The notes below the pieces were generated by a model, which was given only the letters and a program-made list of their open reading frames with translations, did no database searches and was not told the DNA's origin. DNA of 64,000 nt from Rhyacophila brunnea (lineage: Eukaryota > Arthropoda > Insecta > Trichoptera > Rhyacophilidae), in contig JAGYXB010001062.1 in the NCBI GenBank assembly GCA_022495005.1, positions 62,001 to 126,000 of the forward strand, read 5' to 3'. The stretch's first letter is position 1, and every line of letters begins with the position of its first letter. The translations under genes and the position numbers were made by a program. Below, in pieces: positions 10,830 through 21,802 of this stretch.

Positions 10830-11527
10830 CAGGGTTGGCTAACCTTTTTACGTTCACGTGCCAAAATTTCCCAAATAATATTTTTCGGCTGCTGACGTGC
10901 CGAGCAGTTTATAATGGAGAAAAATAGTTTTTAAGAACACTATTAAAAAAATGATGATGTTATTGATACCACTCATAGAACATAGTACTTATACATTCAG
11001 GTTTATCACTTTTTTCAATAACGCCATACATTTCGGTCCACCAATTTTGAATCTGTCTACAAGAATTACTACTACTAACTCCACCAAATTTTTGGTTCTT
11101 ATTTTGTGCAGCCATTTTCGTGTGTAGAAATGAAATTGTTTGTTAATGTATTGATTAGTTTGGCTTTTTATGCATACATTGATACCAGAATTGCTCTAAT
11201 CAGATGAGGTATACTCTCGCTACTTACAGTGGTCTAAAGCATTGTAAATCGATCGAAATTAAAACTTCGTGACACGGCATCTCCCACCGCCTGATAAAGT
11301 TAGTGCGATAATACTATATGTGATGAATAAAGCCTAAGTACCGACCTATGCAATTATATATTTACATTAAACGTAATGCTTATTCTTGAAGAGTATTTGC
11401 CCGCTATTTTTTATGCGATCTGTCATTTATTATTATTATCAGGTATTTTTCTTTCTTCAAACGCGTGCCATGCAAAATCATCTAACGTGCAACTAGTGCC
11501 ACGCATGTCATAGGTTCGCCACCACTG
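10830..11527. mobile_element. Non-autonomous hAT element
   Basis: The left tip CAGGGTTGGCTAACC and the right tip, in reverse complement CAGTGGTGGCGAACC, form imperfect TIRs of the hAT CAGNG type. Flanking octamers are TACTATTA (10,822-10,829) and CACTATTA (11,528-11,535), 7 of 8 identical, matching the 8-bp target duplication of hAT elements. GTGCCA-rich subterminal repeats lie near both ends (ACGTGCCAAAAT, GCGTGCCATGCAAAAT). No transposase frame is present in its 698 bases. Confidence 0.7.
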
Positions 11528-11535
11528 CACTATTA

Positions 11536-12124
11536 GTTAGTTAATTACCTATATTGCAATTTACACAATTACCAATAATATTCTTAACAATATATCAGGG
11601 AACTCGGTTATTATCTGTTCTGTGCAATATACTGTATACTATGGTGTTATAATTAATGAATTATTAGACGTGGATATTCTATGTTCATTGTCAAGGATGC
11701 ATGAGATTATAATACATATTGAAGGTACAATATTATTTTCCTGGCGGAAGTGGCGACGCCTAGCGGGCAGTATGAATAATTAATTGGCGAGGTAGATGCA
11801 CTTCGGGGTACGGTGAAGGGGGTAGTGCATACTGGCTGTGCATACGATGCCCGAGGTTGGTAAAGTCAGTCACAAAATGTGCGCTGACTTCATAAACATT
11901 TTGAACTGAAGATGTTAAAGAAATATTCCTTATATGCAAATAAATGGTCCATAAATAAACGAAAATTATCCCGAAAAGGGGTCACATGGGGTCACATTGA
12001 ATTAGCTGCATGTCAATTCACATTTTAGATTCATTTATGACATACCTAACACAATTTTATAAAAATGGACTTTAAGCTAAACATAGCTTGTCCAAATATG
12101 TAAGGTGCCTCTATACACAATATC
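11536..12124. other. Intergenic, nothing recognised
   Basis: There is a GC-richer patch at about 11,740-11,880 (GGCGGAAGTGGCGACGCC) in otherwise AT-rich DNA. No frame or repeat could be assigned. Confidence 0.4.
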
Positions 12125-12310
12125 ATGGTCCTCGCAGACCAGTGCGTAGGGCGCTGGCCTTTCATCCGGCGGCTCCAGGTTTGATTACCGGTAAGGTCAA
12201 CAATATACTTATATTATATGTAATTTTCTCAAAGTCTGCGTGCTTGATTTTTTCACTTCTACTACTTACATAACTGTTTCTCTACACTACTGATAATGGG
12301 CCTCATGGGC
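12125..12310 (+). mobile_element. tRNA-derived SINE fragment
   Basis: The tRNA-like head GACCAGTGCGTAGGGCGCTGGCC..GGCTCCAGGTTTGATTACCGG (about 12,136-12,192) has degraded A and B boxes. It is followed by GTAATTTTCTCAAAGTCTGCGTGCTTGA, resembling the body of the 6710-6906 SINE (GTGTTTTTCTCAAAGCCTGGGTG). Diverged and probably inactive. Confidence 0.55.
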
Positions 12311-13121
12311 TGTTGTAGTAGTGAGAAATAAAAAATTGGATGAAATTCACAGAATAATACGGTCTGACAACAAGAAATTGGTGATAACAGGAAGTTGCTG
12401 TAGTCACATATATAGAAGACTTCTCAATGACGTACCTGTCATGGTGGCAACGCGTGCTAGAGGCGTGTTTAAATAATGTATCAGATCTCTTTTTAAATAT
12501 GACTCATGTTCTTCTTCACAATAAACGAAAAAAATACTAATAATAATTTTGACATAACCCTTCATAGTTTTAGATAAATTTTTATTATAGAAAGCTTCAA
12601 ATTACGTAAATTGATACATCCGTACACCACGGGAGCGTAAAATGAAATGATAAATTTGGGGGCATTCCTCATTTGAAAACGGAAGTACGATTAGCTTTAC
12701 TGGAGGGGTTGTTAGTTCACAGTTTTAACACATGCACAAGAAGTTCTTGTTCGACAGTAGTAGCTTATTAAGATAATGAATAGTCATAATAAGTTAATCC
12801 TAATGCATGATGACGTAATCTCTGCATATCATACTATGTCCTTAGTATATGCAGACGTACTTATCTTGGACTTTTTCGCTCGCCTAGCTTTTAGTTTTTT
12901 TGTACTAATCTTGGAACCCTGGTCTTTCGTTCAAAGTGTTTTGGTATACGAAAAATAGACGAAAAGTGATAGTGAAAAAAATATTAATATATTTTTTATT
13001 CAGATTTTAGCTTATTTTTTTTATAGTATACAGTGGATTGATTTGCACATAAATTGTTACAAATAATATTTTATCACGTTGGAAGTATAACTAATTAAAA
13101 GTATTTCAGTGAGCGCGTAAC

Positions 13122-13178
13122 GATTAGGTGGCCATTAGATACAATTAGCATGCTATTTAAATGTGGTAATTAATTAGT
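13122..13178 (+). repeat. ~55-bp repeat shared inverted with 23,496-23,555
   Basis: The sequence TTAGGTGGCCATTAGATA.AATTAGCATG.TATTTAAATGTGGTAATTAA occurs here and, reverse-complemented with about three differences, in the thioredoxin intron. Similarity stops sharply on both sides. It is too short to classify. Confidence 0.55.
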
Positions 13179-13791
13179 AATTATCTAGTCAGCAGTCAAT
13201 CTGTTAAAAAAGATATAGAGATGAGCAATTAGAGAACGAAACAAGATTAGTTTTCTCTATTACACCAACTGCAACTGCGGCAGAAGAGAAAGGTTTTATA
13301 TTCCTATGAATCGGTCACTTTAACCTTGGCTGCACTGATGGACGGATCTCTTTGATAAACAGTATACTTTGACGGTTGCTGCTCGGACGGTATCCGATTT
13401 AAATTTAGCATGTCAGTAGCTTCATTTAGAATTTTCATAGAAACAGTGATTAAAAAAGGACGTACAGATGAGTAACTCTATATATATAATGTTTTTATAA
13501 TTTCTCAGGTGGGCAAAGGCTGACTATGGCCTCAATGATGTATACCGATGCCAATAGGTATACTTCTAAAAAATGTTGAGACGCCACTGTCCAAGAAAGT
13601 CAGCAAATCCTATCTCTAGCCTCCGCGTGGCGTCCCCCGGGCAATGAAGATAATGTGCTGTATAACGCAGCATATCTGTAGCTAATAGAGAAGGGTGCAA
13701 GGCGAAACTCTGGCGCCTTAAAACGAGAGACCTTTGGCTACAGGAAGGATCACCCAGACAGAAAAACCACACACCAACCCGTCTGGACAGC

Positions 13792-14871
13792 GTGGTGTGT
13801 TATGTCCAAAACCTTCATATGAAAACAAAAACTTCTAGAACCCGGCCCTCATTCTCCGGAGGCCAACCTGATACTGATCACGGCAGCGATCAGCGAAGGA
13901 AGGCAGAGGGCGCTAAAAATCCCCGGAGACCCGGAAAAGGCTGCCAACAGATGACCATTGCTACATATAACGCAAGAACATTGTCCAGCGATGCCAAACT
14001 TGTAGAGTTTCAAGAAGAGCTCCGGAATATCCACTGGGATGTTGTCGGACTGAGCGAAGTAAGGCGTAAAGGTGAGAGTATTATTACTTTACAAAGCGGA
14101 CATGTGCTGTACTCCAAAGGAACCGATGAAGGACGCACGAGCGGTGTTGGATTTGTTGTCAACAAAGCCTGGAGGGACCGCATAGTCGAGTTCAACTGCA
14201 TTTCTGACAGGGTCGCAAGCGTGATACTTACAATCAATGCTAGGTACCGCATTCAGATTTTGCAAGTATATGCTCCGACACAGAGCTATCCTGATGAAAA
14301 AGTGGAAGAGTTTTACGAGGAAATAACATCCTTGAAAAATAAAAGTAAATGCCACTTCAACATCATAATGGGAGATTTCAATGCACGTATTGGATCATAC
14401 CAAAGAAATGACGTAGCGGTCGGACATTTCGGACATGGCTCAAGGGATGGTAGAGGGGACATGCTTGTGGAGTTTGCTGAAACCAACAATCTTCACATCA
14501 TGAATTCCCTTTTTCAACATAAACCTACACGTAAATGGACGTGGAGAAGCCCGACAGGAAGGACCAGCGAAATCGATTACATCCTCGCTGACAGAAAATA
14601 TACATTTTTAAACTGTAAGGTGATCAATCAGTTTAACACCGGCAGTGATCACCGGATGGTGAGATGTAAGATAAGATTGAACGTCAAATCAGAAAGATCC
14701 AAACTGCAGAAGAAGTCAAATGCTCGCGTATACATGCAGAACAATACTGAATTCCAAAATGAACTCAAAAATGCACTATCGGCTTTCTTAGATGAGAACG
14801 AAACCGTTTCCCTATCCAACGCGGAGGATATAACGAATATTATTCTACAATGTGCAGAAAAACAGGCGTAA
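13792..14871 (+). pseudogene. RTE endonuclease domain (EEP family)
   Basis: The frame of 359 codons contains an apurinic-like endonuclease/exonuclease/phosphatase domain of the type often annotated as 'craniofacial development protein 2-like'. Visible motifs, in order: 'ATYNARTLSS' (about residue 57), 'GLSEVRRKGE' with the metal-binding Glu, 'VYAPTQSYPDE', 'IIMGDFNARIG' and the C-terminal 'TGSDHRMVRC' with the catalytic Asp-His pair. These residues look intact. In active elements it nicks target DNA to prime reverse transcription. The frame ends at a stop after 'CAEKQA', and homologous coding continues in another frame, so the element's single polyprotein is broken here. Confidence 0.8.
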
Positions 14872-15093
14872 AAAGCTCAGAAGTTACACCTTCCACCAAG
14901 CTTTCGAAGGCAACATTGAATCTTATGGAGCAGAGAAGGAAAACCAAGAGCGATAGACAGGCACAAAACGATATGGAGTTTTCATCACTTTGCAAAACCC
15001 TCTGAAGGAAAATAAGAGAAGACCTTCGTAAATTCAATGTAAACCTCATACAAGCAATTGTGAAAGCAGGCAGAAGTTTAAACAAAACAAGCA

Positions 15094-16671
15094 ATGCTTG
15101 TCGATAGGAAAACGTCAAATCACAGCACTAAAGCAAAAGATGGTTCTATCGTCAGAAATTGGGAACACTTGTTAAGCCGAGTTGAAGAGTTCTACAGCGA
15201 TCTCTACAGTGATGACACTGACAATACGACTATAGACTTAGATCTTCAGAGAAATGGAAATTCGGAAGACCATACTCCCGAAATTACATCCTGGAAGTAA
15301 CCCATGCTTTAAATTACATGAAAAGTGGGAAAGCCCCCGGGGAAGACGGTTTAACGATAGATATCCTCAAAAAAGCAGGAAAGGATGCAAATGAAGTACT
15401 TGCACAATTGTTCACAGCCTGCATATGCAAAGAGGATGTCCCAGAGGTATGGAAAAATGCCAGCATTGTCATTCTTCACAAAAAGGTGACAGAGAAGACC
15501 TAGCAAATTATCGTCCAATAAGTCTACTCCCTATTCTCTACAAGACGTTCACAAAAATTCTCTCAAACCGTCTGCAAAATGCACTAGACGAGAACCAACC
15601 GAGAGAACAAGCCGGATTTAGAGGAGGATGCAGCACTATGGACCGTATCCAAGTCGTCAGAGAAATCATAGAGCGGTACCAGGAATACAAACTGCCACTA
15701 TGCATGGGTTTTATAGACTATGAGAAGGCGTTTGATTCGATAAAGAAATGTTCAATACTCGACGCACTCAGAAAACAAGGAATCCCTGGACGCTATATAA
15801 ATATTTTCAATAATATATACAGTGGCGCAACAGCATCTGTAAATCTCCATAAACCATCGCGCAGATTTCCTATCAGCAAAGGAGTCCGACAAGGTGATAC
15901 AATCTCACCTAAACTATTTACAGCTACCCTTGAAGACTTATTCAGGCAACTTGACTGGAATGACAAAGGGATCCCCATAAATGGAGAATACCTGAATCAT
16001 CTGCGCTTTGCCGATGACATAGTAATTTTCTCGCAAGACTCAGAAGACCTCCAAAGCAGAATGCAGGAACTAGCTGAAGTAAGCAACAAAGTAGGTTTGA
16101 AAATAAATGTAATAAAGACGAAAGTCATGTTTAACTGCTTTGCGGGCCAAAAAGAGATCCTCATCAATGGCACTCAGCTCGAACAGGTGAAAAGCTACAT
16201 CTATCTGGGACAACAAGTATCTATAGATGGATGTATATTTGATGAAATTGTTCGCAGAGTAAAGCTAGGCTGGAGTGCTTTTGGCCGCCTGAATAATGTC
16301 TTTAAAAGTGACCTTCCACTGTGCCTAAAGCGCAAAGTGTTCAACCAGTGTGTGCTTCCGTGATGACATATGCGTGTGAAACATGGACCCTAAGTAAAAG
16401 AGAGATCCAGAAACTTAGAGTAGCACAACGTGGTATGGAGAGGTGCATGCTGGGCATAACGCGAAAGGACAAAAAGAGGAATGAGTGGATAAGGAAGCAG
16501 ACAAGGGTTCGCGATGTAATAGAGTTTATTAAAAGCCCTAAATGGAGATGGGCTGGACACATAGCTCGAATAAGAGACAATCGTTGGACAAATCTAATTC
16601 ATCCCATTGTGGTATCCGGAAGTACCAAAGCGTCCCCACAAGGCCTAGAGGCGCTGGATCTGATGAAGTGA
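15094..16671 (+). pseudogene. RTE reverse transcriptase, frameshifted
   Basis: Overlapping frames (15,094-15,300; 15,318-15,503; 15,425-16,363; 16,321-16,671) read through an RTE reverse transcriptase. Visible parts: 'MKSGKAPGEDGLTIDILKK', '[18 protein letters not shown]', '[14 protein letters not shown]', '[12 protein letters not shown]', '[13 protein letters not shown]', and the catalytic '[10 protein letters not shown]' with the Asp-Asp pair at about 16,010-16,018. The C-terminal 'CETWTLSKREIQKL' and 'WAGHIARI' follow. Breaks lie near 15,297, 15,480-15,503 and 16,340-16,363. All catalytic motifs survive, so decay is probably fairly recent. Confidence 0.8.
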
Positions 16672-16879
16672 CAAGTTCTGCGGAGTCATTGGTAGCGCAA
16701 TGCACAGGACGAGAGAAGTGGAAAGCAACTTGAAGAGGCCTTCATCCAGCAGTGGATAGATTCAGGCTGATGATGATGATGATATAATATATATTTCTTT
16801 GTTAAACTTTTCGGTAAAAATAAATATTTTTTAAATTATTAGGTAAGTATCTTATCATTTTTTCCCTCTGCAATATAAA

Positions 16880-16932
16880 ACATTTGCGTGCCATGCAAAA
16901 TTATCTCGCCATCACTGGCATAGGGACATCAC
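16880..16932. mobile_element. hAT right-end fragment
   Basis: TTTGCGTGCCATGCAAAATTATCT..CACTGGCATAGG..CATCACTGC parallels the right end of the hAT element at 11,460-11,527 (GCGTGCCATGCAAAATCATCT..). It has no partner end, so it is a solitary remnant. Confidence 0.4.
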
Positions 16933-18314
16933 TGCTCAAACCTTCAGAGTAGGGTAGTCAAAAAGTAATGATATTTTGACACTTTTTATTCAGTACAATA
17001 TCGATATCAGGAATCTATACTTTCTTTTCGATATGACGTCCTTAGTTCTGAGCTAACTGGACTAAAGGACCTGCTTGAGAAGATGATCATATTTTCATAT
17101 GAAAAAAATAAAATTAACAATCAAAATGTTCATGTAGGCAAGCAATAAGTTAAAAAACATTTTAAAAAAAAAATAAGAAAATATCATTTTTATAGTAAGT
17201 ACAAGGGTGTGGGATATGGTTGTGTGATAATTATTGTCGGTAGTTTCCTCTATAACTACAGGACATTGTGCAAACCGGGATCCTGGATGATTCTAGCAAA
17301 ATAGGGATGATTGGCAACCCTAGTTAGAGAACGTTATTTAATGATATTTTAAAAACATAAATTGGTTACCTACATGAATGAAGGTATACATTTCATATTA
17401 TCGAACTAGACTTATGCATCGATGACCAATAGAAATCCACCATATACGAAGGTATAGATTTGTTTCTTATCTAGGATAATCGTTTGCGTTGTATCTTGGT
17501 ATTGTGAATATTAGGTTATTTGTCACTGTGAAGAAGGGTTATGGTTCTCATAATATATTAAATATTTGTACTTACCACCCGTCGCACCACACTCGGATAT
17601 TTTGTTTATCGCCGTTCTGTTCTGTCATTTTGGAGAAGGTGTAACGTCGTACACAATAGTAACAGAGCCTTTCACACGTAAATGACAGAAACTCCACAGA
17701 ATTATATTTTGATTTTCCCACAGTGGTACTAGCCGTATTAGTCGACCATGACGTCTTTTCCCATTGGCTGATGTGATCACGCCATTTATGAATTGCCATG
17801 CTTTAAATTATGTTAAAAAAAATGCACTAGAAAACTAGGTAGGTATGTACCTACTTATTAAGGGGTGGGAATTAATCGCACAATGCAATAATCAAAATTC
17901 ACAAAAAAAATATCTTTAACATTTGGAAAGTAGTTTTCACATATATTAAATGATTTCACAAATAAATAGATGAAATCACATAAAATAGTTTGTTTCACAA
18001 AACAAAAATCATAAATCACTCATTGTAAATATAAATTCACTCAATTTTGACTACTGCACACATTTGTAAAATTGTTCATCACAAAGAAAAGGTAGAAATT
18101 CACAAATGTCAAACTAATAATTGTAGCAGCAATACAATTTATTAGAAGGCAATCGCAAAAATGATGCTTAGGTGTCAATATAATTAATGTTTAACGCAGT
18201 AATATAAATATGTGTATATTCGTGCTGCTATCGTTCATATATTATTTGATGTAAATCTACAACCAAATAACACCACCTAGGTATATCTTTTTCGGTTCAT
18301 CGATATAAATTTCT

Positions 18315-18348
18315 GCATCTGCGCCACATTTACATGTGGCGCAGATGC
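18315..18348. repeat. Perfect 15-bp hairpin at a MITE tip
   Basis: GCATCTGCGCCACAT (18,315-18,329), loop TTAC, then ATGTGGCGCAGATGC (18,334-18,348) form a perfect stem. The right half is the left tip of the MITE at 18,334-18,732; the left half is a mirror copy of that tip. Confidence 0.7.
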
Positions 18349-18732
18349 CGTTATGAGATTGTATAAGTATCATTTTTGAACTAAACCTAACCTAACCTAT
18401 TCTAACGTAATCTAACCTAATATAACTTAACCTAACCTAACCCAATTTAACCTCACCTAACCCAACCTAACCTGACCTGACCTATCCTAACCTAATCCAA
18501 CCTAACCTAACCTAACCTACCCCAACCTAATATTAGGTACCTAATCATATAATCTTAGATTGTGATAATGAAGTATCAAAATCTATGAGCATTTCAAATT
18601 TTAAATTAACAATTATTGGATCGAAAAACCTATATGCAGACAGAAAAAGGTATTTATTATAATTGTCTACTGGAATAAACTGTTTTCGTAAAAAAAATCA
18701 TAAAAGCTCATGACGGCATCTGCGGCACAATT
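18334..18732 (+). repeat. MITE carrying an internal CCTAA array
   Basis: The tips are ATGTGGCGCAGATGCCGTTATGAG at the left and, reverse-complemented at the right, TTGTGCCGCAGATGCCGTCATGAG. The body contains a CCTAA-type array (18,380-18,535), then a unique part with TATTGGATCGAAAA and TTATTATAATTGTCTAC. A second copy in the opposite orientation occupies 22,725-23,345. The two copies share both the unique part and the array edge, so the array belongs to the element. Confidence 0.7.
18380..18535. repeat. Degenerate (CCTAA)n array
   Basis: About 30 tandem CCTAA-like pentamers with frequent variants (CTAAT, CCCAA, CTGAC). The unit equals the insect telomere repeat TTAGG on the other strand. The array is bounded by MITE sequence on both sides and is best read as an internal microsatellite. 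Confidence 0.75.
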
Positions 18733-19376
18733 ACCTAAGTTTTAATTAACGTCACTTTCTAAATAGGTATTTATCAAAGAGATTTGGTATGTATAGTATT
18801 ATTTGAATCTGAAAGTAGGTACCTAATACATACTTATGTTTTGCCAAAATATTGTTTAAAATCGTTAAACCTAATTTTCATAGTGTTTGTATTCTTTTAC
18901 GATTAATTGGTTACAATAGTATATTGATACGTGAAGACTACTTTTTCCTTAGTGCAAATCGATCATTTGAGTGTTGTAGTTGATTTGTGAATATCATCCA
19001 TTTCCGATGTGACGAACATCTTTTTAAATGTTGACAGCGCTTTGTGAAAACAGTCTATTCAATTGTGCGAATATATATTCCCCCTTATTAAGTCCGTCAA
19101 AATGGCCTTTATGAAATCAAAAGATTACCTACGGTTTTAATGTTTTGTATACCAACCTACCTACTTAAAAAATACTTGATTGAGTGCACATTTTTGGTCG
19201 ATTAAAAAAAATATATACCTACCTAGGTATTTATGAATTGGGTAGGATATTTTTTCATAATTATCTTTTAAAATCATTTAATGATTAGGCGATTTTTTTT
19301 ATATTTAATTGTCAATTTTAACTAGGGTTTTAAAAGGTTTACTTGTTATATTTATTACCTACCTAATGGCTCGAAT

Positions 19377-19735
19377 AGACGATCGGTCATATAAATGGCG
19401 AAAAACCTGTTTCTTATGTTGACGTCCTGTGACACAGAGTGTAAATACGATGTCATGTCAAACGATTATGACAGCCTTCATTGTCATAGTTTTTCGGCTC
19501 AAACACCTCGATGATTTTGTGTGACACTCGTTCCTTGTCTGTGACGTTTATGCCAAACGTGTTGTCATATTATATTATTGTTTATGGGTCATAGATCGCG
19601 CGGGAAGTGTTTTTTATTTCGAACGTCATCTTGACAGTAGACACAGGTACACGGTAATTATTGTTATATAAACAGTAGTGTAATGGATTAAACTGATAAG
19701 AGTTCGCAAAATCGTAGTGGAATCGACGGATGAAG
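19377..19735 (+). repeat. 5' part of MADF element, copy A
   Basis: This block repeats at 20,150-20,529 in the same orientation at roughly 85% by eye. Landmarks are CGATCGGTCA, TTTCTTATGTTG.CGTCCTGTG, CACAGAGTGTAAATACGATGTCAT, TTTTGTGTGACACT.GTTCC and TCATAGATCGCGCGGGAAGTG, then CGCAAAATCGT..GACGGATGAAGC where coding starts. It is rich in TGTCA/TGACA words. Copy A leads into the longer MADF frame. Confidence 0.65.
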
Positions 19736-19917
19736 CTGTTATTAATTTAATTAGAATCTTGGAAACTAGTCCACTATTGTGGGATTGCGCACAATCCGAC
19801 TATGAAAACAGAGTTAAAATAAATGCTGCCTGGGTCGAAATAGTTCAGGATTTGGAACGCAATGTTATTGCCAATAGCTCACCGACCGTTATTTTTCACA
19901 TACGGGTTTTTTTATAA
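19684..19917 (+). pseudogene. MADF (Adf-1-like) domain, start codon lost
   Basis: The frame open from 19,684 encodes 'RKIVVESTDEAVINLIRIL' followed by 'SPLLWDCAQSDYENRVKIN' and 'AAWVEIVQDLE', the first half to two-thirds of a MADF/Myb-SANT-like DNA-binding domain (pattern LI..L...P.LWD....Y..R.K...AW.EI). No in-frame ATG precedes it. The homologous copy at 20,482 does begin with ATG, so the start here was lost. The frame ends at 19,917 before the domain is complete. MADF proteins of this sort accompany Harbinger-type transposons and also occur as host regulators; the repeated TIR-like flank favours a transposon origin. Confidence 0.55.
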
Positions 19918-20149
19918 GATGCTCATGGGTTCAACCTTTAATAATCACCCATCGAAACCTTCACACGACAAGCATAGGCACATGCTAACTTCTTGTTTCT
20001 TATTAAATTATGGTAACATCCACGGGTTTCCTACATTCGTCGGCATTATAGTACGATGTGGACAAGAAAAAAAAAAGTTAATAAGTACCTATACTTAGGT
20101 AGTTTCAAATCTCACTTTACTCCTTGTAATGCTTCAAATACACTCTATG

Positions 20150-21388
20150 ACGATCGGTCACATATATGTCGAAGAACCCGTTTCTTATGTTGGCGTCCTG
20201 TGTCACAGAGTGTAAATACGATGTCATAGACTGTCACATATATGTCAAACGATCTATGACAGCCTTCTATGTCATAGATTTTCGGCTCAGTGTAAACACC
20301 TCGGTAATTTTGTGTGACACTGGTTCCATGTCTGTGACATCTATGCCACACATGTTGTCATATATTATTGTTTATGTGTCATAGATCGCGCGGGAAGTGT
20401 TTCTGTCTTTGATTTCAAACGCCATCTTGACAATCTTGAGTCTTGACTATAACAATGAAACAGAACACCTAGTAAAAAAAAATGGAGAAAAGAAGTCGCA
20501 AAATCGTGTTGGAGTGGACGGATGAAGCCTGACCTGAAACTTAAACAGTTAAAACTGTAACTGTTGGCATCATTCTGTTAAATACTGTCCGCATATCGTA
20601 TGTTCAAAACAAATTTTAGATTCACTTTTTAATTAATTAACAAAAATATTAAATGTTATTTCCCAAAATAAACACTGAAACTCTAATTTATTATGAATGT
20701 ATGGTGAATCATTACGGTTATTAAGCTGAACTAACAGTCACGTAAAATTACAAAAACCGTACATAAACAGGTATACAATGCAATAAAAACATCTTGCGTT
20801 AGTTTTACAAACATACTATATTTTTTGTGCAACAATTCTTTAGATTATTTATATTAGTAATCACAACAAATCCCAAACACTAGCATACCGTATAAACATT
20901 ATAAGAAAACTTGTGAAAACTGTTTTAATGTTTACCTAGTTATTTAGTTTAGCTACCGTGATTGTAATTTATTGTCCATCGAAATATTCTAATTCATGAT
21001 AATTCATTGAATTCAATGCTGATTTGAATCATAGTGTTTTATTCCAATGCAATCATGTCAAATGACTTTCAGAGTACAACATAAATCTGCAATTCGAATA
21101 GCATTTAATCTAATCATTGACTTTCTCATCTTGATTTTCATATATTTAGGGTATGTCAATATGGAAATTGGCTCTCTTCAATGTTTTATGTCCTATTTTT
21201 ACAATTTACAATTATTATTTTTATTGTCGTGACTTGAAGACTAACAAGCTTACTGATTTATTTCGTTTTATATAATTATCTGTCATAGATTTTTTGACAT
21301 AATATATTGGTTTATGTGTATATGGAATGGCATAGATATGATCATAGACACTAAAACGCTCTTGTCACATATGTGCCCAATCGTAATA
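20150..21388 (+). mobile_element. Harbinger-like non-autonomous element with MADF stub
   Basis: The left end ACGATCGGTCACATATATGTC (20,152 on) and right end, reverse-complemented ACGATTGGGCACATATGTGAC (ending about 21,388), are alignable over about 33 bases. Inside, 20,482-20,532 begins a MADF frame (ATG, 'MEKRSRKIVLEWTDEA', then TGA), homologous to the 19,684 frame but cut short. The rest is AT-rich and non-coding. No transposase and no clear target duplication are visible; the superfamily is inferred from the MADF association. Its right end lies only about 415 bases before the thioredoxin start codon. Confidence 0.5.
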
Positions 21389-21802
21389 ATATAGTCTATT
21401 TGAACCTTTACTCCTAGTTTTAAATCTCACCTACAACCTAGCAAGCTAACTGATATGCAACTGATGTATTTCGATTTTCATTTGACAGATTGACGTTCGC
21501 GAATACTCATAGCCTGATATATTTTCCGAAGACGTACCAACCATAATGTCTGTCAAACGTCATGTTGGTAGTATTTATCAGTGGCAAATATGTGACACAA
21601 TAGATTTAGTCTCGGCCATTTCTTATCCACTTGCAACATTATTCCTATCATAGACTAATATTTTTTTTATATCTTCTTTCAGCTTTTAGTCTATGTTTTC
21701 TATCCTTCTATCAGTATCTAGATAATAGAATTTGACAAATAGTAGATGGATTAAGGGATTTTGCCACTTAATTAACCATATAAAAATATTAAAGCAACTG
21801 CA

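Larger units (their letters stand above)
13505..16783 (+). mobile_element. RTE-clade LINE, nearly full length, broken
   Basis: The order is: 5' region from about 13,505; endonuclease frame (13,792-14,871); a damaged linker; reverse transcriptase frames (15,094-16,671); 3' UTR with GAGGCCTTCATCCAGCAGTGG; and a terminal TGATGATGATGATGAT run (16,768-16,783), the microsatellite tail typical of RTE elements. At least four frame breaks separate endonuclease and RT, so it cannot move on its own. It is the reference for the shorter RTE copies at 1165, 2278 and 3621. The 5' boundary is uncertain, and no clear target duplication was found. Confidence 0.8.
17855..19090. repeat. Foldback element with recurrent TTCACAAA motifs
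   Basis: The outer inverted ends are TTAAGGGGTGGGAATTAATCGCACAAT (about 17,859-17,885) and, in reverse complement, TAAGGGGGAATATATATTCGCACAATT (about 19,060-19,087). Both arms are studded with TTCACAAA or its complement: at least eight copies at 17,895-18,110 and several at 18,985-19,045. TTAA sits at both outer boundaries. The interior is interrupted by another MITE at 18,334-18,732. Non-coding; class uncertain. Confidence 0.5.

Noticed and set aside
18380..18535. Interstitial telomere or chromosome-fusion scar
   Set aside because: The CCTAA array is embedded in a MITE whose second copy has the same array edge, so it moved with the element.
19377..20529. CRISPR-like or satellite array
   Set aside because: Only two long repeats with coding starts; no regular short repeats and spacers.
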